Of a DNA stretch of 57,705 bases, positions 34,314 to 42,813 are shown piece after piece; positions within the stretch are counted from its first letter, which is position 1; every line of letters starts with the position of its first letter. Made by a program: the position numbers and the translations under genes. Under the pieces are notes generated by a model. It searched no databases. It was not told where the DNA came from and saw only the letters and a list, made by a program, of their open reading frames with translations. The stretch is from JACNIZ01 sp964344765 (GTDB lineage: Bacteria > Planctomycetota > UBA1135): NCBI GenBank assembly GCA_964344765.1, contig CAYFOM010000028.1, forward strand, positions 1-57,705, in the 5' to 3' direction.

Positions 34314-34888
34314 GACCTGACCTCCTGGGCGATGTCGGCCAAGTCGAGTCGATCACTCGGTGCTTCCTTTTCGGCGTAACCTTCGGGCAACGCATCGGCT
34401 GGGCCTGGTTTGCCGATCACAAACGCCGCTTGAGCTTGGTACTCGGATTCATCGACGCCGAAAACCTTGTAGGCGAGTGCGGGATCGAAGCCGCCCATGA
34501 AATGCGTTCCCAAGCCAAGCATCGATGCTTGCAGCGCAATCGCATAACCGGCGGCGCCGGCGTCGAAGCCGGAGTACGAATTCTCTTTGCCGTTATGACG
34601 GAAGTTGCGGCGGCTGAACAACACGCCGATCACCGGCGCGTTTTGCGCCCACACGCGATTGCCTTCGACCAACACTTGGGCGGCGTCGGCGTGCGGACCA
34701 TGGTCCATTTGCACATATCGGATCAACCAAGGTTGCTCGTTGTAGCACGACGGTGCCCAGCGCGCGGCTTCGAAAACGGCGTTGAGCTGATCTTGTGGAA
34801 TGGCTTCGCTGAGGTAGGAGCGCGGCGACCAGCGATCGACGAAAACCGGGTCGGCGGCTGCTTGTGGAGTGCGGGAGATTGCTTGCAT
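34310..34888 (-). CDS. nitroreductase-family FMN oxidoreductase
   Basis: 192 residues. FMN-binding N-terminal signature (RWSPRSYLSEAIPQDQLNAV, AARWAPSCYNEQPW) and the C-terminal YAIALQASMLGLGTHFMGGF and SEYQAQAAFVIGKPG are typical of the YdjA/YfkO-type branch. These enzymes reduce nitro-aromatics or quinones with NAD(P)H. First gene of a two-gene unit with the pirin (4-bp overlap). The promoter region is shared with the divergent MarR gene and contains a perfect TGTTATAACA palindrome over its likely -10. Confidence 0.9.
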   Translation of the reverse strand: MQAISRTPQAAADPVFVDRWSPRSYLSEAIPQDQLNAVFEAARWAPSCYNEQPWLIRYVQMDHGPHADAAQVLVEGNRVWAQNAPVIGVLFSRRNFRHNGKENSYSGFDAGAAGYAIALQASMLGLGTHFMGGFDPALAYKVFGVDESEYQAQAAFVIGKPGPADALPEGYAEKEAPSDRLDLADIAQEVRS

Positions 34889-34900
34889 GTCCTATTTGTC

Positions 34901-34929
34901 TGTTATAACAACTAATGTTTCAACTACAA
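34901..34929 (-). promoter_or_regulatory. divergent promoter with MarR-type palindrome TGTTATAACA
   Basis: TGTTATAACA (34901-34910) is a perfect 10-bp palindrome in the 52-bp gap between nitroreductase and marR. On the minus strand TATAAC within it is 16 nt from TTGTAG (plus 34924-34929), a plausible -10/-35 pair for the nitroreductase-pirin unit. On the plus strand TACAAT (34925-34930) lies 10 nt before the marR GTG. CAACTA also occurs twice as a direct repeat (34909-34914 and 34921-34926). Confidence 0.5.
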
Positions 34930-34940
34930 TTTTCGACCTA

Positions 34941-35393
34941 GTGGCACCCGAGCTCAAACCATCGACCGCACGCGACGCGCATTTGGCGCTGATACAAGTC
35001 CATGAGGTCGTATCCGACGACTTCCGCCAACTCTTCCAGCGCTTCGGCCTGACCGAAACTCAGTTCAATGTGCTGCGGATTTTGGTGCAAGGCGACCCCG
35101 AAGGCGAATCCTGCGGCACCATCGGCGCGCGATTAATCCATCGAGTTCCCGACGTCACCCGCCTAGTAGATCGCATGCAGGAGCACGGCTTGGTTCAACG
35201 TTGCCGCAGCGCCAGCGACCGCCGCGTGGTCAAGATTTGCATCACGAAGCACGGCCGCGAACTGTGCGAATCCATGTACGAGCCGCTGACCGAGCGCAAC
35301 GAAGCCTATATGAGTGTGCTCGACGCCGCCGAGCAGAAGGAATTGGACCGCCTGCTGCGCCGCATACTCGCCCACTACCAAAGCCATGATTGA
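34941..35393 (+). CDS. MarR-family transcriptional regulator
   Basis: 150 residues from GTG 34941. Winged-helix core: FGLTETQFNVLRILVQGDPE, SCGTIGARLIHRVPDVTRLVDRMQEHGLVQR, and the wing SASDRRVVKICITKHGREL. The layout is the classic MarR one: regulator divergent from nitroreductase and pirin, with a palindrome between. It probably represses both directions and responds to quinones, nitro compounds or oxidants. An upstream in-frame ATG at 34887 would run across the promoter and is less likely. No cysteine stands out as a redox switch beyond those in CGTIG and RCRS. The last 8 bp overlap mutY. Confidence 0.88.
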   Translation: MAPELKPSTARDAHLALIQVHEVVSDDFRQLFQRFGLTETQFNVLRILVQGDPEGESCGTIGARLIHRVPDVTRLVDRMQEHGLVQRCRSASDRRVVKICITKHGRELCESMYEPLTERNEAYMSVLDAAEQKELDRLLRRILAHYQSHD

Positions 35394-36429
35394 ATCACTG
35401 ATCGACTGGTTCATCGACCGCCGCCGCGACCTGCCGTGGCGGCGACTGGCCGACCCCTACGCGACCTGGGTGTCCGAAATCATGCTGCAGCAAACGCGGG
35501 TCGAAGCGGTGATCCCATACTTCGAACGCTGGATGCAGCGCTTCCCAACGGTGCGCGATCTCGCCGCCGCGCCGGAGGATGAAGTCATGCAGCACTGGGC
35601 CGGCCTCGGCTATTACCGACGTGCGCGCTTGCTGCAAAAAGCCGCGGTCAGCGTGGTTCAAGAACGCGGCGGCGAGTTGCCGCAGACGTCGGCCGATTGG
35701 CGCGAGCTTCCCGGGATCGGCGAATACACCTCGGCGGCGATCGCGTCGATTTGCTTTGACGAGGCGGTGCCGGTGGTCGACGGCAACGTCAAACGAGTGG
35801 CGGCGCGAGTTTTGCGGTTGGATCTAGCGGCGAATGACCGAGAGTTGCATCGTGCGGCGGCGGATTGGGGTGCCGAGTTGATGGCTGATTTGGTCGGCGA
35901 AAAAAAGGCCAATGAAAGGGGCCAGCTAGGTGAGCGGAAAAAGTCCACCGAAAGGGGCCAGCTAGTCGCGCACTCGGTTCGCGCCGGCCACCTCAACGAA
36001 GCGCTGATGGAATTAGGCGCCACCATTTGCACACCACGCGCGCCCAAGTGCGAAGAATGCCCGATCCAAAACTACTGCGGAAGCCTCGCCGCTGGCGACG
36101 ATCCCAGCCGCTACCCGACGTCGGCCAAACGCACTCCTTGGAAGGAATTGCAGCTCAGTTACGGTTGGCACCAGGAAGGGCCCTTGTGCTATTTGGTGCA
36201 GCGCGAAGAAGGCTGGAATCCCGGCCTATGGGAGCCGCCGACGCTGGCCGAAGGCACGCCGATCGGCGAGGAAATTTGCACCGTCAAGCACACAATTACG
36301 CACCACAAGATCACCGCCCGGGTCTATAAACTGCTCGACCCGGTTCACGCCCCTCTGACGCCGCCCGATGCGGTGCCGTTGACCGGGTTGGCGAGGAAGA
36401 TTCTCGCCAAATGCTGGAACGAATGCTGA
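35386..36429 (+). CDS. mutY: A/G-specific adenine DNA glycosylase with an in-frame repeat insertion
   Basis: Excises adenine mispaired with 8-oxoguanine. 347 residues from ATG 35386. Catalytic Glu31 (SEIMLQQTRVE), GLGYYRRAR, helix-hairpin-helix LPGIGEYTSAAI with Asp132 (PVVDGNVKRV), and the Fe-S cluster cysteines C215, C222, C225 and C231 are intact. The C-terminal NUDIX-like MutT domain is present (about 250-345). Odd: residues about 173-194 (two tandem ERGQL units) are inserted between the glycosylase core and the segment leading to the Fe-S loop, where family members have only a short linker. The insert is encoded by a 36-nt repeat. Overlaps marR (8 bp) and the next gene (19 bp). Confidence 0.92.
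   Translation: MIESLIDWFIDRRRDLPWRRLADPYATWVSEIMLQQTRVEAVIPYFERWMQRFPTVRDLAAAPEDEVMQHWAGLGYYRRARLLQKAAVSVVQERGGELPQTSADWRELPGIGEYTSAAIASICFDEAVPVVDGNVKRVAARVLRLDLAANDRELHRAAADWGAELMADLVGEKKANERGQLGERKKSTERGQLVAHSVRAGHLNEALMELGATICTPRAPKCEECPIQNYCGSLAAGDDPSRYPTSAKRTPWKELQLSYGWHQEGPLCYLVQREEGWNPGLWEPPTLAEGTPIGEEICTVKHTITHHKITARVYKLLDPVHAPLTPPDAVPLTGLARKILAKCWNEC
35898..35970. repeat. two 36-nt units inserted in frame in mutY
   Basis: GAAAGGGGCCAGCTAG occurs at 35914-35929 and 35950-35965, exactly 36 nt apart. The sequence preceding each is related (AAAAAGGCCAAT versus AAAAAGTCCACC). Each unit encodes 12 residues containing ERGQL. GGGGCCAGCT also forms the arm of the rpsU terminator at 13.6 kb. 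Confidence 0.8.
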
Positions 36430-38561
36430 GCCCCATCCTTTCTGTCCTCCTCGCCTTGACCGGCGGCCGCGAACCCGAGCAATCGGCGCATGTGCCGACG
36501 CTTGAGGCTGAGCTGCAGCTCGACGGTTTTCTGAGCGAGAGCGTGTGGCAGCAAGCCGTGGTGCTGGATCAGTTCACCGAGGTCGAGCCGATCGAAGGCA
36601 AGCCGGCCGATCCGAAGTCCGAGGTGTTGATGTGGCGTTCGACCACACACCTTTACATCGGCTTGCGCTTTTGGGAGCCGGACACGGCGAACATGGTGCT
36701 GCAGAACAACCACCGCGACGCGTTTTTGAACGAAGACGACCGCGTGCAGATCGTGTTCGACACCTTTCGCGATGGCAAAAACGCGTACTTCTTCCAACTC
36801 AGCGCGGCCGGTTCACGCGGCGATGCGCTGATCGGCGGCAACGGTCAGAATTTCAACAAGCGTTGGGATGGATTTTGGGATGCCAAAGTGCAAATCCAAG
36901 GCGACCGCTGGACCGCCGAAATCGCGATCCCGTTCCGCACTTTAGCCTGCGGGGAATCCGGAATTTGGGGCGCGAACTTCGAGCGCTACCGCAGTCACAC
37001 TCGCCAAAACACGCGTTGGACCGGGGCCAAACGCGAGTACGGCATGATGACGGTGAAGGACATCGGCGAGTTGTCGGGTTTTGACGGCGTGGACCAGGGG
37101 CATGGTGTGACCATGACTCCTTACTTCAAGGTCAAGCGACTGGACGAGCACAACGGGCCGAGCAGTTGGGACACCGGCTTCGGCGGCGAGGTCGATTGGT
37201 GGATCACCCCGCAGTTGAAGATGTCGCTGACCGCGCACACCGACTTCGCCGAAACCGAAGTCGATGATCGCAAGGTCAACCTGTCGCAATACAGCTTGTT
37301 CTACCCGGAGAAGCGTGACTTCTTCCTCGAAGACGCCAACCTGTTCGAGTTCGGTCCGCGCGGCAACACCGTGGTGCCGTTTTACAGTCGGCGCATTGGC
37401 TTGGTCAGCGGTGAAGAGATCGACGTCGACGGCGGCATGCGCGTCAGTGGTCGCGCCGGGCGTTGGGATTTGGGCATGTTGGCGGTGCGCACCGGTCAAG
37501 CGCGCCTCGACGACGGCACCGTAATTCCCGACGCCGAATTGTTTGTGCTGCGCCCGAGCTACAACCTGAATGAGGAAATGGCGGTCGGCGGCATCATGAC
37601 CTACGGCAACCCCGAAGCCGATTCGCAGAACTTGGTGACCGGCGCCGACTGGCGTTACAGCACCGATGCCTTCGGCGGTCAGTTGTCGGTCAACACCTAC
37701 ATCGTGCGCTCCGACGACGAAGCCACTGCCGACGTCGACGGCATGCTCGGCGGTCGTGCTTCGCTGCGTACTAGTGAATGGAATTGGACCACCGAACTTC
37801 ACCTGGCCAAGGGTGAATTCAATCCGGCGCTGGGTTTCGTGGCGCGACCGGGGCAGTCGAATTTTGAAACGCGCGTCGAGTGGGAGCCGCGGCCGAGCAA
37901 CCCGAATAGCTCAATTCGTAAATACGAGTTCCGCTTCAACCCGCGCATTTGGGTGGATAACGGCGGCAACGTGATGTCGCACAACCTGGTGATCTCGCCG
38001 TTTGGTTTTGAGCTGCACGACGGCAGTGAATTCCGCATCTTCACCGGGCTTAACGGCGACCGCGTTGTAGGCGATGATTTTGATCCGGGCGGCGTTGCCG
38101 TGGCGGCGGGTTATCACACTTGGGAAAGCGCAACCATGCGCTACGAATCACCCGAAGCCAAAGACTTCTCGTGGGAAGGCTATCTCGGCTACGGCGGTTG
38201 GTACGACGGCCACCGCACCCGCTTTGGCGTGGATTTGGTTTATCGTCCACAGCCCGAATATTCACTGATGGCCGAATACGATGAAAACCAAGCGGATTTA
38301 GAAAACGGGGATTTTGTCACCCGCGTGTTGGCGGTGGGGGGCAACCTTTATCCGTCGCCGTCGCTGAGTTGGCAGAACTTGATGCAGGTCGACAACCAAT
38401 CCAAAGAACTCGGTTGGCAAAGTCGTCTGCGTTGGATTCATCGCGATGGGCAAGAGCTCTTCTTGGTCGCTAATTTCGGTTGGGTAGAAGAAATCGATAG
38501 CTCGATCGTTCCGACCGAACGCGATATGGCAATGAAGCTGGTGTACTCGGTACGCTTGTAG
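36411..38561 (+). CDS. DUF5916 outer-membrane beta-barrel protein with N-terminal CBM9-like domain
   Basis: 716 residues. N-terminal signal peptide (MLERMLSPILSVLLALTGG), a carbohydrate-binding-family-9-like domain (about 25-215: LDGFLSESVWQQA, RDAFLNEDDRVQIVFDTF, WTAEIAIPFRTLA), then a DUF5916 barrel (about 230-716) with alternating strands, the block SLFYPEKRDFFLEDANLFEFG and a C-terminal strand ending in VYSVRL. The family is usually found in Bacteroidota and Planctomycetota and is of unknown transport role. Start ATG 36411 overlaps mutY by 19 bp; ATG 36423 is possible. The stop lies 2 nt before the STT3-like gene, suggesting co-expression. Confidence 0.85.
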   Translation: MLERMLSPILSVLLALTGGREPEQSAHVPTLEAELQLDGFLSESVWQQAVVLDQFTEVEPIEGKPADPKSEVLMWRSTTHLYIGLRFWEPDTANMVLQNNHRDAFLNEDDRVQIVFDTFRDGKNAYFFQLSAAGSRGDALIGGNGQNFNKRWDGFWDAKVQIQGDRWTAEIAIPFRTLACGESGIWGANFERYRSHTRQNTRWTGAKREYGMMTVKDIGELSGFDGVDQGHGVTMTPYFKVKRLDEHNGPSSWDTGFGGEVDWWITPQLKMSLTAHTDFAETEVDDRKVNLSQYSLFYPEKRDFFLEDANLFEFGPRGNTVVPFYSRRIGLVSGEEIDVDGGMRVSGRAGRWDLGMLAVRTGQARLDDGTVIPDAELFVLRPSYNLNEEMAVGGIMTYGNPEADSQNLVTGADWRYSTDAFGGQLSVNTYIVRSDDEATADVDGMLGGRASLRTSEWNWTTELHLAKGEFNPALGFVARPGQSNFETRVEWEPRPSNPNSSIRKYEFRFNPRIWVDNGGNVMSHNLVISPFGFELHDGSEFRIFTGLNGDRVVGDDFDPGGVAVAAGYHTWESATMRYESPEAKDFSWEGYLGYGGWYDGHRTRFGVDLVYRPQPEYSLMAEYDENQADLENGDFVTRVLAVGGNLYPSPSLSWQNLMQVDNQSKELGWQSRLRWIHRDGQELFLVANFGWVEEIDSSIVPTERDMAMKLVYSVRL

Positions 38562-38563
38562 GC

Positions 38564-40996
38564 ATGCGCCAACCCAAATCACTGCTCGCGTTGCTGATTG
38601 CGGTAGTGATTTGTGTGTGGATCGGGTCTGCGGTTCGCATGGGCAAGGACATGCGCCAGCCGCGGATGGATGGTTTGTTCGACGCATCCGCAGCCGATTC
38701 CGCATCCGATTCCACAACTGCATCCGCATCTACGGATAACTGGTTCAGCGTCGATCCCGACGGCCTTTATCACAGCCGCCGCGTCGAACGAATTTTCAAC
38801 GAGGGCTATCCAGTCGCCGGCGAGGATCCGCTGATCAACGCCCCCTTCGGCGCGCCGATTCCATGGCCGCCGTACTACGAGGTTTTGTGCCATCAAATCC
38901 TCAGCCCGTTTGCACCGGATGATGCCGTAGAACGAGCCAAGTTCCTCGAGCAATGGATGGCGATGCTGCCGTTTGTGTTCGGCTTAATCACCATTTCGCT
39001 TTTGGTTTGGGTAAGCGGTCACGCCACGATCTCCGACGTTGGTCGAGTCGGATCCAACCAAGCATTTCGCGCACCAGCGCGGGGATTACTCGCCGGACTT
39101 ATGCTGGCATTCAGCTACGGCGCGGCGCATTACAGCCCGCCGGGATTAAGCGATCATCACGCGTGGGTGGGCTTGCTGACCTTGCTGATGTTCATCCTCA
39201 TCAGCGCCGGCATGCGCGATGGCGTTTTAGATCGAGTTGGCCGTTCGGGAATGTACGGCTTAACCGCCGGTGCCGTCGGTGGTGTGCTGCTTGGAACTTG
39301 GGTGGCATCGCTGTTGTTCATCCTGATGGTGCAACTAGCTTTCGGCGTCATGTTGCTGCGCCAACGCAGCCAGCCGCGCGCTGGACTTGCGGCGATGGGA
39401 ATTTCCTTCCACGTAGCTGCATTCGCAACGGTGATGCCGGCAGCAATGGGAAGCCCATGGTCGGCCGACTACCCCTGGATGGTGGTCAACCTCAGCTGGT
39501 TCCATCTGGTTCACTTAGCGCTGGGCGGTTTCGTGTTTCTGCCGTTGCGCCGCATCGCCGATGGCAAACGCATGCATCCATTAGCATTGCCCATCGGCAT
39601 TGTTGCCGCGCTGCTCATTGTCACCGCAATCGGCGTCGGCCCCGGCGCTGGAATTCGCGAAGGCATGGCGTGGGTTTCGCGCGCCGACGAATTTATGTCG
39701 GGCATCGCCGAGTCGGAACCTCTGCTCAACGCCGATCTCTTTACCTGGGTAGGCTTCGGCGTTTTACTTTTGCCCTTCGCATGGTTCACGATGCTGCGCC
39801 ACGCATGGCAAAAGCGGCAGGCGCAACATTGGATTTGGGTCGTCGCCATTCCGTTGTTACTGCTGCAAGCGCTCAGCCAACGCCGCTTCAGCGACGTACT
39901 CGCCGCACCGATGGCATGGGTGATCGCGTGGGCCGTTTTTGAATGGCTGAAGCCATGGTTCCCGGCGCAATCAACTTCCCATAAGGGCATGCCCGCCAAA
40001 ATCAGCGCATGGGCCATCGCCATCATCGCCGGCTTCGGCTTAAACGCCGCCACCCTTCCAAGCATGACGTCACCCTTTGGCGGCGAGCTCGAATCGGATC
40101 CCATTCACAACGCCAATCGCGAAGTTTATGAATGGATTGGCGCGCAGCCGTTGTTGGATGCTGAAGAATCGGTGCTGGCGACTTGGGATCAAGGCCACGC
40201 CATCGAGTGGTTAACGAAGCGCGGATCGGTTGCAACAAACTTCGGCTCTTATGTGGGCGAGGACAGCTTCCGCGATCCGCCGCGATTTTTCCTTAGCAAC
40301 GATCGCGTCGCCGCCGAGGAGATTTTGAAGAAGCGCAAAACGCGTTATGTTGTGCGCACCTCGCAGCTGCCGTTGTCGATGGATGCACTTGTACGCGCAT
40401 TGCAAAGCGACGAGGTTTTTGTCGAGTCGATCACCAACAAACGCGGCCAACAACGCGATCGACTCACCGCGCGTTGGTACCAATCGATGGCGGCAATTTT
40501 GTGGATGCCGGTGCCGCCGCGCGATCCGCAAAACCCGGTCTTAGGGACCGGCTTGGGTGACCCCGACGGTCCGACACGCCCAATGCCGCCGATTGAGTAC
40601 CTGCGTTTGGTCCATCTATCACCGGTTCCCGATAGCGATCCGCGTCACGGCGGCATGACTTACCCAGCAGCGGCGGTATGGGAGTATGTTCCCGGCGCGC
40701 GCCTCAGCGCCAAGCTCGACGTCGGCCAGTCCTTGGTGATCGATATGAAGTTCACTTTGACCTTCCAAGAGCAGTCGCTGATTTCGTTCCAGTATCAATC
40801 GCGCGCCGCCGCCAACGCCGACGGAACAGCGGAAATTCGCGTGCCGTATTCCACTCAAGCCGATGGAAACGGCGGCTCCTTATACGTGCATGAAGCCCAG
40901 TTCCGCATCGAGGCGGCCGACGGAAACACGGTGCGCGGCGGCGCGTTAAACATAGCGGAGTCCGATATCTTGCAGGGTAAAAACGTCAGCCTTTGA
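38564..40996 (+). CDS. STT3/AglB-like oligosaccharyltransferase-type membrane protein
   Basis: 810 residues with about 11-13 membrane helices. After TM1 a large loop has WFSVDPDGLYHSRRVERI and INAPFGAPIPWPPYY, the acidic first loop and PWPP of STT3/AglB/PglB-type GT-C enzymes. A second acidic loop follows TM4 (GLSDHHAWVGL). The periplasmic domain begins near 530 with LATWDQGHAIEWLTKRGSV, aligned with the WWDYG region. The strict WWD motif is modified to TWD. It could transfer lipid-linked glycans to protein or be a divergent GT-C. A disordered segment (about 40-58, D/A/S/T only) is encoded by CGCATCCG repeats. 2 nt downstream of the DUF5916 gene. Confidence 0.75.
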   Translation: MRQPKSLLALLIAVVICVWIGSAVRMGKDMRQPRMDGLFDASAADSASDSTTASASTDNWFSVDPDGLYHSRRVERIFNEGYPVAGEDPLINAPFGAPIPWPPYYEVLCHQILSPFAPDDAVERAKFLEQWMAMLPFVFGLITISLLVWVSGHATISDVGRVGSNQAFRAPARGLLAGLMLAFSYGAAHYSPPGLSDHHAWVGLLTLLMFILISAGMRDGVLDRVGRSGMYGLTAGAVGGVLLGTWVASLLFILMVQLAFGVMLLRQRSQPRAGLAAMGISFHVAAFATVMPAAMGSPWSADYPWMVVNLSWFHLVHLALGGFVFLPLRRIADGKRMHPLALPIGIVAALLIVTAIGVGPGAGIREGMAWVSRADEFMSGIAESEPLLNADLFTWVGFGVLLLPFAWFTMLRHAWQKRQAQHWIWVVAIPLLLLQALSQRRFSDVLAAPMAWVIAWAVFEWLKPWFPAQSTSHKGMPAKISAWAIAIIAGFGLNAATLPSMTSPFGGELESDPIHNANREVYEWIGAQPLLDAEESVLATWDQGHAIEWLTKRGSVATNFGSYVGEDSFRDPPRFFLSNDRVAAEEILKKRKTRYVVRTSQLPLSMDALVRALQSDEVFVESITNKRGQQRDRLTARWYQSMAAILWMPVPPRDPQNPVLGTGLGDPDGPTRPMPPIEYLRLVHLSPVPDSDPRHGGMTYPAAAVWEYVPGARLSAKLDVGQSLVIDMKFTLTFQEQSLISFQYQSRAAANADGTAEIRVPYSTQADGNGGSLYVHEAQFRIEAADGNTVRGGALNIAESDILQGKNVSL
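38683..38729. repeat. clustered CGCATCCG octamers in the STT3-like gene
   Basis: CGCATCCGCAG at 38683-38693, CGCATCCG at 38701-38708 and GCATCCGCAT at 38720-38729 encode the Ala/Ser/Asp-rich linker after the first membrane helix. They are all direct copies here, unlike the alternating copies in addA. Confidence 0.65.
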
Positions 40997-41052
40997 TTTG
41001 CTATAACTTTCGCTAGGGCTTATCGATAAAGCCGCCTCCCCAAAAACTGACG

Positions 41053-42780
41053 GTGACCGAAAGACTAATCAATAGCGATTGGATGGACTGCCTCGTGCAA
41101 ACGGGCCGTCGTTTAGAGACTGCTGGCAGCGATGAAGAGGTTTTAACCGCGGCCATTCAAGCCATCCGCGAGGTGATGGATTTTCCGCGGGTGGCGGCGT
41201 ACATTGCGGATGAAGGTTGTAAAAATCTGATTCTGATCGAGGTCGCCGGCAAGATCGATAAACCGGAGTTTCGCGAGGTTGCTGTGTTTTCGGTAGAGAA
41301 CGATCCGTTTTTGCAGGAATGCGTGCAGTCGGATGTGCCGATTATCGTCGAGGATGGGCGCACCGATCCGCGCACTGATAAGGACATCATTTCCAAGATT
41401 GGATTGTGCAGTGTGATCAACATTCCAATTTTCGTGCACGAGCGCCGACTTGGGATTTTCAACTTATCGACCACTTGGGAAGAAGGGCCGATGGTGCCGA
41501 ACCAATCCGAGCTCAACTTTCTGACCATGCTCGGCAAGCAAGCCGGGTTGGCGATGGATCGAATTCATCAATGGAAGAAACGTCGCTCGGCGGAAAAGGA
41601 TGCGCTGCATTTGGAAGAGCAGCTGCAGCGGGCTCAGCGATTGGAGTCGATCGGAAGGTTGGCAGGTGGAGTGGCGCATGACTTCAACAACTTGTTGACC
41701 GCGGCGATGGGCTTTGGTGAGTTGCTGAACAGTCGTTTGGGAACCGAACACTCCGGCGACGAAACCGCGCTTCATTATTTGGAGCAGGTGCAAAAAGCGC
41801 ACCGCCAAGCCGCCGAGCTGACCAATCAATTGTTGGTGTTCGCGTGCAAGAATCCATCCAGCCCGGAAATCGTCGACCTCAATCAAATCGTGCGCGATTC
41901 GCTCGACCTGATGGCGCGCACCATCGGCGAAGACAATCGCTTGACCTTTGATTCGCAGTGCAAGCAAGCAACCGTTTCGGCTGACCCATCGCAAGTCAAT
42001 CAAGTGTTGATGAACCTAGTCATCAACGCCGCCGACGCAATGCCGTCGGGTGGAATGGTGAAAATCCAAACTGCGATCTTGGACCGGCGATTGGTTGAGG
42101 AAATCTTGCCGTTGGCCGATTGCGTTGATCATTGCGTCGTGCTTTCGGTGCGCGATACCGGCACCGGCATGCCGCCGGAAGTGGTCGAAAAGATCTTTGA
42201 TCCGTTTTTCACCACCAAAAGATTGGGGCGCGGATCCGGTTTGGGTTTGTCGACGGTGTTTGGAATTGTGCAAAGCCTGAACGGCAAACTGCTGGTGGAA
42301 AGCGCCGAAGGCCTGGGCACCGAATTCCGCATTTACCTTCCTGCCGCTGCCGAGGGCAGTGCGCAGCATTTGTTGCACGCCACCGATTCGGTCGCCGAAC
42401 TCAAAGGCAGCGGCACGGTGTTTTTGGTCGAAGACGATCCGATCGTGCTCGACTACGCCGAAACCGTGCTCAGCGATGCCGGATTTAAGGTTCATAGTTT
42501 CACCGATCCGTTGCAAGCGCTGAAGATCGGCCGTCAATGGGCAAGGGAAATCGACGTGCTGGTCACGGACGTGGTCATGCCAAAGCTAAACGGCAAAGCG
42601 CTGGCCGATTCGCTGTGTTTCTGCAATCCGTCGCTGAACGTGGTTTACTTGTCTGGTTACGCCAACGACATCATTGAGCGCCAGGGCGTGCTCGACGACG
42701 GCGATGAATTTATCGTCAAGCCATTCACGCGCGAGCAATTGATTACCGGCGTGATGCGCTCGATGGTCAGCAACCTTTGA
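41053..42780 (+). CDS. hybrid sensor histidine kinase: GAF-HisKA-HATPase-REC
   Basis: 575 residues, soluble. GAF domain (about 20-175), short coiled coil (KRRSAEKDALHLEEQLQRAQR), HisKA with phospho-acceptor His near 209 (GGVAHDFNNLLTAAMGF), HATPase_c (N box NLVINAADAMPSGG, G1 VRDTGTGMPPE, G2 GRGSGLGLSTVFGIV) and a receiver domain (EDDP, phospho-Asp near 506 in VLVTDVVMPK, SGYAND, KPF). The HDFNN type of H-box is common in NtrB-like hybrid kinases. No output domain or partner regulator is adjacent, so the signal passes to an unlinked protein. Starts at GTG 41053; GAF ligand not predictable. Confidence 0.92.
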   Translation: MTERLINSDWMDCLVQTGRRLETAGSDEEVLTAAIQAIREVMDFPRVAAYIADEGCKNLILIEVAGKIDKPEFREVAVFSVENDPFLQECVQSDVPIIVEDGRTDPRTDKDIISKIGLCSVINIPIFVHERRLGIFNLSTTWEEGPMVPNQSELNFLTMLGKQAGLAMDRIHQWKKRRSAEKDALHLEEQLQRAQRLESIGRLAGGVAHDFNNLLTAAMGFGELLNSRLGTEHSGDETALHYLEQVQKAHRQAAELTNQLLVFACKNPSSPEIVDLNQIVRDSLDLMARTIGEDNRLTFDSQCKQATVSADPSQVNQVLMNLVINAADAMPSGGMVKIQTAILDRRLVEEILPLADCVDHCVVLSVRDTGTGMPPEVVEKIFDPFFTTKRLGRGSGLGLSTVFGIVQSLNGKLLVESAEGLGTEFRIYLPAAAEGSAQHLLHATDSVAELKGSGTVFLVEDDPIVLDYAETVLSDAGFKVHSFTDPLQALKIGRQWAREIDVLVTDVVMPKLNGKALADSLCFCNPSLNVVYLSGYANDIIERQGVLDDGDEFIVKPFTREQLITGVMRSMVSNL

Positions 42781-42802
42781 TTCGCTCGGCGGGCGGTCAT
42801 CT

Positions 42803-42808
42803 ATGATG
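42803..42808 (+). promoter_or_regulatory. -10 element (TATGAT) for a leaderless transcript
   Basis: TATGAT ends 5 nt before ATG 42814, so transcription is predicted to begin at or within a base or two of the start codon. No SD in the 33-bp gap. Confidence 0.45.
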
Positions 42809-42813
42809 CGTGA

